Source: Costus lasius
Taxonomy: Eukaryota; Streptophyta; Magnoliopsida; Zingiberales; Costaceae
DNA length: 64,000 bases
NCBI GenBank assembly: GCA_027563935.2
Contig: CM050449.1
Span: 9,018,001-9,082,000, forward strand
Reading direction: 5' to 3'
In this document: positions 57,028 through 64,000 of the stretch, one piece after another
Numbering within the stretch: position 1 is the stretch's first letter
Layout of the letters: the number at the start of each line of letters is the position of its first letter
The notes under the pieces: generated by a model
Told to the model about the DNA's origin: nothing
Databases searched by the model: none
The model's input: only the letters and a program-made list of their open reading frames with translations
Translations under genes and position numbers: made by a program

Positions 57028-57081
57028 CGGTGATTGTAACATGTTCACAGTCACCGGTGATTGTAACATGTTCACAGTCAC
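57028..57081. repeat. Perfect 27-bp tandem duplication
   Basis: The unit starting CGGTGATTGTAACATG and ending TTCACAGTCAC occurs twice without a difference. The surrounding 57000-57450 block is GC-richer than its neighbours and may be an inserted fragment of unknown origin. Confidence 0.9.
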
Positions 57082-57449
57082 CACTTGAACTGCTGTTTTG
57101 CTTACGCTGGCACTGGGAAGATTAGGGCAGCTCTCGATCTCACCCAAATTCTTCTCAAAACTTGAGGAAAACCAGTCGCAAGCCTTCTCCTCCTCTTTCC
57201 TTCCCTCTTTGGTGTGCTTGGGTTCGATTCCCTCTCGAACCCAAATTGCTGCTCACTGTTGCCCTTAGTGGTTTCCCTTTGGCAGCCTCTGCCACGCCTC
57301 TGGGGTGCCTTGTCTGTCAGGAATCCTCTCCTCTTTGATCTAGTCCTTTCCCCTTTCAAAAGTCCAAAAATAGGATTGAGATGTGATGAAATGCATCTTG
57401 CGGGCTTCTTGTAAAGACTTGGTTGTGAGCGTGACTTGTTCTTGTGAAA

Positions 57450-58423
57450 AATAGATTTGAAAATTTTTGCGGGTGGTGAAAATCACAAGTCTCAAAATTT
57501 GGTAGGTAATTTTATTTCATTACGCGGAATTGTTATATCAAATCTCTCAAAATCCATTAAATTTAGAGACTTTCTACCTGAAATTTACAAAAACACAAAA
57601 AAACTATAGATTCTGAACAAATAAAGATATTTAAGCTAGAAATAAGAAAAAATATATTAAAGCTTAATTTAACCAGCAAATAATATGAAAAGTACTATTT
57701 AATTTGATGTCATCATCCATCAAATTAAATATTGCCAACATTATTTTCTTGCGTTGTGCTTGTCAATTACTTAAGGCTAATATGTACTCTATATATATTG
57801 TTGTCTATCTGAAAAAAGTCATGGAAAGACCTTCTTATGAACTTTCTCTTATGATTACTGAAAATTTCTTATGACCATGACTCCATTTAGTAGTGGTTGA
57901 TATGTTTGCTATGACGAAACAATTGCTCCCGTGTAGTGGAACTATTGAAGTCACTCATATGGCTAACTTCAAGAAAATTGTAAGATTGCATAGATTTTAT
58001 TCCATTATTTTGTCTAAATTTTTAATTTATACGCTACCTTTGGAATGTTTTTAGTACTTATCTTAAGTTTTCATCTCATTGTTATCCTCAAATAGACAAT
58101 CAATTTGAGGGAGTAAATTGTTGTTCAAGTAAGCTCCTTACCTATATTATTAGCAAAGATTGAGACTTGAGACTGATAGTTATCAGTTGTTGATTTTTCT
58201 CATAATAGGTCTAGCGGCAATTGTCCACCTTATCGAGGTCTTGATTTGATTTTTCTTTCCTATTTTAATATGTTCATCTAAACCAGCAGAGAGCTTTACT
58301 TTGCAGTTGGAAGATTTATGCTGATATTAGTCCGATTTCAATGTGTTTGTATATGTCATGGAGAAATAATGGGCTATTTCAAGAAATTCTATGTTATGCC
58401 TTGAATGAATCTCTAAAAATTAA
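57450..58423. other. Intron sequence, nothing recognised
   Basis: AT-rich and without coding signs. Confidence 0.45.
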
Positions 58424-58581
58424 GGTTTAAAGTACCGTTCCATACCGGGCGGTGCATACCAGTCCGACCATAGAATGGTACCAGTATATAGTCGATACCA
58501 GCTATGTAAGTATATATATACATATATACATATACATATATACATACACATACACATATACACATACACATACACATATAC

Positions 58582-58616
<35 letters not shown>

Positions 58617-58684
58617 CATATATATATACACATACACATACACACACACATACACATACACATACATATACACATACACACATA

Positions 58685-58715
<31 letters not shown>

Positions 58716-58796
58716 TTGGTACAAACCGGTACTGATATACAATACTGTTCGGTGAAGAACCGATTTACCGGTACAAACTAGTATTACAAACCTAGC
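58424..58796. repeat. Dispersed element with ACCGG motifs around a microsatellite
   Basis: The left part AGGTTTAAAGTACCGTTCC and GGTGCATACCAGTCC, and the right part TTTGGTACAAACCGGTAC and ACAAACTAGTATTAC, are written in the same style as the element near 10653-11435 (GGTTTAAAATG, GGTACAAACC). The centre, about 58506-58705, is an interrupted (TA)n/(CA)n tract. ORFs in this tract are artefacts of simple sequence. Confidence 0.6.
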
Positions 58797-58799
58797 TAA

Positions 58800-60140
58800 A
58801 AACTATTTCAAGATATTCTATGCTCATACAAATGGGCTATTTCACATAGTAAAGAATCTAGTCTCAAATTCTTATATGATCAATTTGCCAATAAATTTAA
58901 ATATTAGTCTACTTTTTAATATTGAGGATTTACTACCTTACTGGATGAGATTTGAGCTTTCTTCCTTATATATTGACTTTTTCCTAGGTCATTCTTTCTT
59001 CCTCTTTGGTACTATTACTCCCTTCAGCAACATCATTATTACCTATAGTTCAAGAAAATTGGATCCACATATAGTCAATCGACACAAGTATTTCTATTTG
59101 TGTATTAGTTGTAGCATCGTACACCTTTTAAATTACGGATGGTTTCTTCACACGCTTACCATTAGATCGATACTAATTATGCAGGTTGCCTAGTTAAGAC
59201 TGAATCTTAAAACCCTAACTGTCGCTCTCTTATATCTCTTTCCTCAAATATATTTTCCTAGGACATCTTAAGAAGCACTTGCTCAACCAAAGTGGTAACA
59301 AACAATTGATGTTGAATGATTGCTCTTTTAGAATGTCACACCTGGGAAATTAGTTCCTCCATTTTAGGATATGTCTTGTTGCATTTCACCTTTCTTCACT
59401 CTAAAATTTAATCTTTAGGGTTCTGATGAATGTTACTAACCTCATTTTATGGTAAGTTTATACTTTATACTTTATAGTTTTGGTATTTTATGACTTTCTA
59501 GTTTCTATCCTGTTCCCAACTTAGTTTAGTGCATGTACTCTTATCTATTGCTATTACATCGATAGTTCCTTGTGCTTGTCAGATAATTTAGGTGAAATCT
59601 TTTCTAAGAGAAATTGAAATCCAAATTTAAGAATATATCGTTATGCAATGTGGTAGGAAATCAATTATCTAAAATCTAGTTTTTTATGAATGTATAAAAC
59701 ATGTTATAGTGAAATTTTATTTTGTTCAAGATACTGTTATTTCAAAACAAATCACAACTCAACCTTCTTCTGCTGATGGATAACTTAATGATAATTTTCA
59801 CATAGGCTTTGGGATGTATTGCTTTATGCGTTTATATAACATATCTTTGTTCTCACAAAAAAAATTAAATGGTAAGTCACTCTATTCTTGATGGATAATT
59901 TGATTTCCCTTAACTAATACATTTGAAATAATAAAAGTAAATTTATTTGTTGTACATTTATTTAATTATATAGGTAAATTTTGAAAGTGTTTCTATCAAG
60001 TGGTTTTGTTACCTTTTTGACCAATTATTTACTTGATAACCAAGAGTAAATTTATTACTATATAAATTGATTCACTTCGTAATATTCAACTGAACATCTT
60101 TTTAATGACGAGGAATTTGTCAAAGTCATTATGGATGCAC
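58800..60140. other. AT-rich stretch before the copia element
   Basis: No supported coding exon. The 105-codon ORF at 58876-59193 shows no known motif. Confidence 0.45.
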
Positions 60141-60142
60141 CT

Positions 60143-60286
60143 ATGGCATGTTTGGCGCTGCTGCCCAAGCGACTGCGCAGCTGGGCGCAAATGATCTTTT
60201 CAGCCCAGAGCCATTTGACGTTGCTGCTGTGCTGCTATGCATTCTAGCGACTGGAGCAGCAGCTCCCCCACTGGCTGCTGTTCACT
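60143..60286. mobile_element. Possible half of a MITE interrupted by the copia element
   Basis: GGCATGTTTGGCGCTGCTGC opens a GC-rich block in an AT-rich setting and resembles the GTGTTTGG-type ends of MITEs. The block stops exactly where the copia LTR starts (60287). The other half would lie beyond the copia element, outside the window. Confidence 0.35.
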
Positions 60287-60429
60287 GTTAGAGTATTCGT
60301 TAGTATATTTGATGTGTTTTATCCTAATGGGTTCGGGTCATGGGTTCAATCCAGGCTTCTACCCGTTAGGGTTAACATATGTTTATTATTCCAAACCCTA
60401 ATGAATTAATCTTTGAGTTGCTTTCTTCA
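60287..60429 (+). repeat. 5' LTR of a Ty1/copia element, 143 bp
   Basis: TGTTAGAGTATTCG to GCTTTCTTCA, followed within three bases by the primer-binding site. The 3' LTR is outside the window, so the limits rest on the TG...CA ends and the PBS. Confidence 0.7.
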
Positions 60430-60432
60430 ACT

Positions 60433-60444
60433 TGGTATCAGAGC
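60433..60444 (+). promoter_or_regulatory. Primer-binding site of the copia element
   Basis: TGGTATCAGAGC, a full match to the initiator Met-tRNA complement, three bases after the LTR. Confidence 0.9.
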
Positions 60445-61089
60445 AACCCTATTGCCGCTCCCCTTCGTGCGCATCCTCCATCTTCCCCTAATTACTTCTA
60501 GTTCATCTCGTGCGCGTGCGGCCCAGACAGAGTACCTCATGCATATCATGCTCCTAGCGCCGTGATACGCTGGTCCTGGGCATGACCACGTGAGCGCCTG
60601 GTTGCCTCATTCTCCTTCTCTGCCATGATTCGCTGGGAGGCGGGTCTCATCTGTTTGGGTATCATCTGTTGCTGGTCCAACATCATCCGCCTTCTTCTTT
60701 GCAACAGAAGCTGCGCCTCTTTCCTGCTTCAACATCGATGAGGCTGTGTTCTTTGTTTCCTTATCCTTACTAGACAATATCTACTTTGATGCGTGCACAT
60801 ATCGAGCTGCTTATCAATTTATGCTGTGTATTGGGTGGATTCGGTTGTTGTCTTGGGCTGCTATCCTTTTGGTTGATTTGTGACGTGAGTGATCTTGTTG
60901 GATGTCTTTTTATGCAACTCTTTGCTGCTAGTATTTTTTCTGGCGACTTATTCCCGCGAGCTGGGCTGTCCTTTTCCTGTTCTCCATTTTTTTTGAAGGC
61001 TATTGTGACGCATTATTTGGAGAAATTCAATTTTTTGTTCGGCTCCTGTGTCGTCTATCTAGGCTGCACTTTGTTTTTGGCATCCCTGT

Positions 61090-62281
61090 ATGGATCCTTT
61101 TTCGTCTACCCCGGATATCAAGCCCGGTAATACCTTTGGGGCAAATATTGTGAAGTTTGACGGTACAAACTTTTCATTGTGGTCTCAGTCGGTCCGTCTA
61201 TTTCTTGGATCTCATGGCAAGGAACATCACCTTACCCAAGTTGCGCCTCCTGCCACTGACCCTACTTATGATACCTGGTGTCGGTCTGATATGGCTGTGT
61301 TGAACTTATTACTTCATAGTATGGATAACAAAGTTGCCTCGACTATTATGTACCAACAGACTACCAAGTCAGCTTAGGAATTTCTCACGAACACTTATGC
61401 GTCTCGGCAGAACCTCAGTCATGTGCTTTGGCTATATGAGGAAATAATTAACTTACAGCAAGGGGATCGTTCCTTCCAGGAGACTTATGCTTTATTACAA
61501 GGTAAATGGGATGAACTTTGTCAATATCATCCCGCTTCTTCTGACATTGAGGTCACACTCCAGCAGCGACATGAATTCTTAGTGGCTAAATATTTATCCT
61601 AATCCTCAATATTCAACTCTAAGTTCCCAACTGCTGATGGATTCGACTATTACTACTCTTCAGGGGGTATTTGCTCATCTATTACGCGTCACTGAGTCTT
61701 CCCAATCCAGAGAGGCTCCTAGTGCCTTGGCAGTTCCACCGGCTTCATCTTCCGTGGGGTGTGGGCGCGGCTCTAGTCGCGGCAGAGGCCGTGGACGTGG
61801 CCGTGCTTTTCCCCCATGCTCTCATTGTGGTCGCACTAACCACACTCCTGATCGCTGTTGGCAAAAACTTGGATATCCTTCTGCTCGTGCGGCAGTTCTA
61901 CTTGATGCTAATTCATCTGGACCTTCTCTACTGTCTGCTGCCTCGGACACTGTTACCATTTCTGCCGCAGAATATGAACGTTTACTTCACTTGGGCTCCA
62001 CCTCTACCGCCAGCTCTTCGACATTCGTAGCTGCTTCTGCTCCGGCATCGGGTACAGCCACTCTTGCCTCTTCTGGGTCTACTTGGATCGTTGATTCTGG
62101 GGCCTCCTCTCATATGACAGGTAACTGTGCATTATTTGTGTCCTTATCCACTAAGGGTGTCTATCCTCCAGTGTCTATTGCCGACGGTTCCCTCGTCCCT
62201 GTTGTTGGTGTTGGCACTATTCATCTATCTCCCACTCTTACACTTTTGCAATGTGTTATATATTCCTTCCTTCCATGTTAA
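61090..62281 (+). pseudogene. copia gag and protease region, with stops and a frameshift
   Basis: From 61090, MDPFSSTPDIKPG leads into FDGTNFSLWSQSVRLFLGS, a copia Gag start. A TAG at 61375 interrupts it after KSA, where the family has Trp or Arg. The frame goes on through LWLYEEIINLQQGDRSF to a TAA at 61600, and a different frame continues at LLMDSTITTLQGVFAHLL. A zinc knuckle CSHCGRTNHTPDRCW lies at about 61818-61862, after a Gly/Arg-rich stretch. The protease motif STWIVDSGASSHMTG is near 62078-62122. The frame is lost near 62250; the expected LYIPSFHVNLFSAHAF block is in the next frame. Confidence 0.85.
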
Positions 62282-63999
62282 TCTTTTTTCAGCTCATGCT
62301 TTTACCACTTCTTGCCATTGCTGTGTTATTTTTTTACCTTCTTATTGTCTATTTCAGGACCTCCGGACGAAGAAGACGATTGATGGGGGCCTAGCCGTGG
62401 CGGTGTCTACACCATCGCTCTTCCCACTGTTCCTCATGCTCTCTCTTCTGCTGCTGTATCACCTCTTTTGTGGCACCACCGTCTTGGTTATCTGTCTTCT
62501 GCTAGTCTCTAACAGTTTCTGTCTTTGCCGTCTCGCCCATCATTTCTTTGTGATGCTTGCGAGCTAGGTAAACATCATCGTGCCACCTTACCTTCCGCAT
62601 CTGCAACTCGCCACCTCCAGCCGTTCCAACTCATTCACTCTGATATTTGGGGTTCTAGTTCTGTACCGAGTCGTGAAGGACATAAGTATTTTGTAACTTT
62701 TATCGATGATTATTCTCGTCTATGTTGGTGTTATGTTTTGGTTAGTCGGTCTGAACTCTTTGATGTATTTCGTACTTTTTATGCTGAATTAATAATCAGT
62801 TTGGGGTTTCTATTAAAGTTTTGTGTTATGACAATGCTTTGGAGTATTCTAGTGCTCGCTTCAATTCCTTTTGTAGTGATCGCGATATTTTGCATGAGAT
62901 GACTTGCGCCTATACTTTTTCCCAGAATGGGGTGGCTGAGCGTAAGAATCGCCACCTCCTAGATGTAGCCCATACATTGTTGTTTCACATGAAAGTTCCT
63001 CGCTCTTTTTGGTCTGACGTGGTTCTTACGGCATCGTTTCTCATCAATCGTGTTCCTACTCCGCTTTTGGGCGGTCGTTCGACTTTCTCTCTGCTTTTTC
63101 CGTCTAAAGTCCCCTACTCCCTCGTTCCTCATGTGTTTGGCTGTCTTTGTTATGTTCATATCTTAGGTTCGGGTTTTGACAAACTCAGTCTCCGGGCCAC
63201 TTGGTGTATGTTTATTGGGTATTCTCGCACTCAGAAAGGCTATCATTGTTTTGATCCTTCTAGTGGTCGGACCTTTGTCAGTATTGATGTTACCTTTCAT
63301 GAGACTCAGTCCTTCTTTCTGTCCGAACCCCAATCCTCTGGATCGATTTTTCTTCCGGTTCCCATTGTTCTTCCTCCTGCTACTCCTACACCGATTGCGT
63401 CAGATCCCTCTAGTGTTCCTTTACTGGTTTATAGCCGTCGCCCTCGGCCCCTCCTTCCTGTCTCTTCTTCGCCGGCGGCACTTGCAGATGATCTTCCCAT
63501 CGCCCTACGCAAAGGCAAGCGTAATTCCTCTCGGTTTCCTATTTCTAACTATGTTTCATTTGATCATGTATCCACTTTTTACCGTACCTTCTCTATTGCC
63601 TTGTCGTCGTGTTCGCTGCCTACCTCTCCTTTGCAGGCTATACTTGTGCCCGAGTGGAAGCATGCTATGGATGTTGAAATGACTGTCTTACACGCTCGCC
63701 GAACTTGGACCCTGGTGTCCCCTCCACCTGGGGCTCGTGTTGTTCCCTGTCACTGGGTTTTCACCATTAAATATCACGCCGATGGTTCTATTGCACGCCA
63801 TAAGGCTCGCTTGGTTGCTAAGGGTTTCTCTCAGGTTTATGGCCTCGATTATCATGATACATTCTCTCCGATGGCTCGTCTTCACTCGGTTCGGACCTTG
63901 CTCTCCCTGGCTCTCAATTGTAATTGGTCTCTCTACCAGATGGATGTTACCAATGCCTTTCTTTACAGTGATCTATCCGAAGAGGTTTACATAGAGTAA
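62282..63999 (+). pseudogene. copia integrase and start of reverse transcriptase, broken
   Basis: The pre-integrase zinc finger (WHHRLGYLS then CDACELGKHHRA, about 62472-62585) is followed by the core with HSDIWGSSSVPS and FIDDYSRLCW. A one-base loss near 62787 shifts the frame. The next frame holds YDNALEYSS, SQNGVAERKNRHLLDVAHTL and FWSDVVLTASFLINRVPT. Then HVFGCLCYVH and the RT start WVFTIKYHADGSIARHKARL, AKGFSQVYGLDYHDTFSP and QMDVTNAFL. The last codon before the window edge is TAA (63997) where copia has Gln (EEVYMEQP). The rest of RT and RNase H lies outside the window. Confidence 0.88.
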
Positions 64000-64000
64000 C

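Larger units (their letters stand above)
60287..64000 (+). mobile_element. Ty1/copia retrotransposon, defective, cut by the window edge
   Basis: LTR, PBS, an untranslated leader of about 650 nt, gag, protease, integrase and the start of reverse transcriptase in copia order (IN before RT). The coding region is broken by in-frame stops at 61375-61377, 61600-61602 and 63997-63999, and by shifts near 61600, 62250, 62390 and 62787. It lies downstream of, and probably within, the large first intron of the kinase gene. Confidence 0.9.

Noticed and set aside
58413..58781. ORFs rich in Tyr-Ile-Val or Thr-His
   Set aside because: Translations of a (TA)n/(CA)n microsatellite.
1..64000. CRISPR arrays, bacterial operons, rRNA or clear tRNA genes
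   Set aside because: None seen. The repeats are transposon ends, tandem duplications or microsatellites, and the only tRNA-like hint (25245-25295) is too weak.

Overview
This is nuclear DNA from a flowering plant, most likely a non-grass monocot (inferred; the species is not identifiable from the window). Evidence: spliced genes with GT-AG introns, plant-only families (LOB domain, GARP/HHO, JINGUBANG-type WD40), nuclear genes for organelle proteins, GC-rich single-exon genes beside AT-rich spacers, and many plant retrotransposons and MITEs. There is no prokaryotic operon, CRISPR array, or rRNA or tRNA gene I can support.

Layout. 0-2.2 kb: 3' half of CCS1 (plastid cytochrome c assembly), with a TRIM element in an upstream intron and an inverted TRIM relic in its last intron. 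3.1-4.9 kb (-): two-exon BTB/POZ gene. 7.0-10.5 kb (+): plastid ribosomal protein S9, two exons around a 2.8 kb intron that contains a tandem duplication with copies of the exon 2 start. 12.7-14.0 kb (-): intronless JINGUBANG-like WD40 gene. 16.9-30.8 kb (+): mitochondrial-type class I release factor 1 in 11 coding exons, its introns holding a solo LTR with a perfect target duplication, two hAT-type MITEs and a tandem duplication. 31-33 kb: MITEs and degenerate repeats. 34.4-36.0 kb (+): GARP/HHO transcription factor whose reading frame stops early while the conserved tail lies decayed downstream.

37.7-46.0 kb: a complete, young Ty3/gypsy chromovirus (Galadriel-like) with 1.78 kb LTRs, an intact 1514-aa Gag-Pol, PBS, PPT and matching CTTGA duplications. 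47.3-48.1 kb (+): class I LBD/LOB transcription factor. 52.0-52.5 kb (+): first coding exon of a probable MAPKKK5-like kinase, with no kinase exon in the remaining 11.5 kb. That stretch contains a very decayed Ty3/gypsy pol relic (54.2-56.2 kb), a microsatellite-bearing repeat and, from 60.3 kb to the window edge, a broken Ty1/copia element.

The genes do not form a pathway. CCS1, RPS9 and the release factor all serve organelle gene expression or biogenesis, but they are separately promoted and I treat their proximity as coincidence. I found no undescribed biological system. The items most worth a second look are the truncated HHO gene, the RPS9 decoy exon starts, the stop-free CCS1 intron and the hidden gypsy relic.
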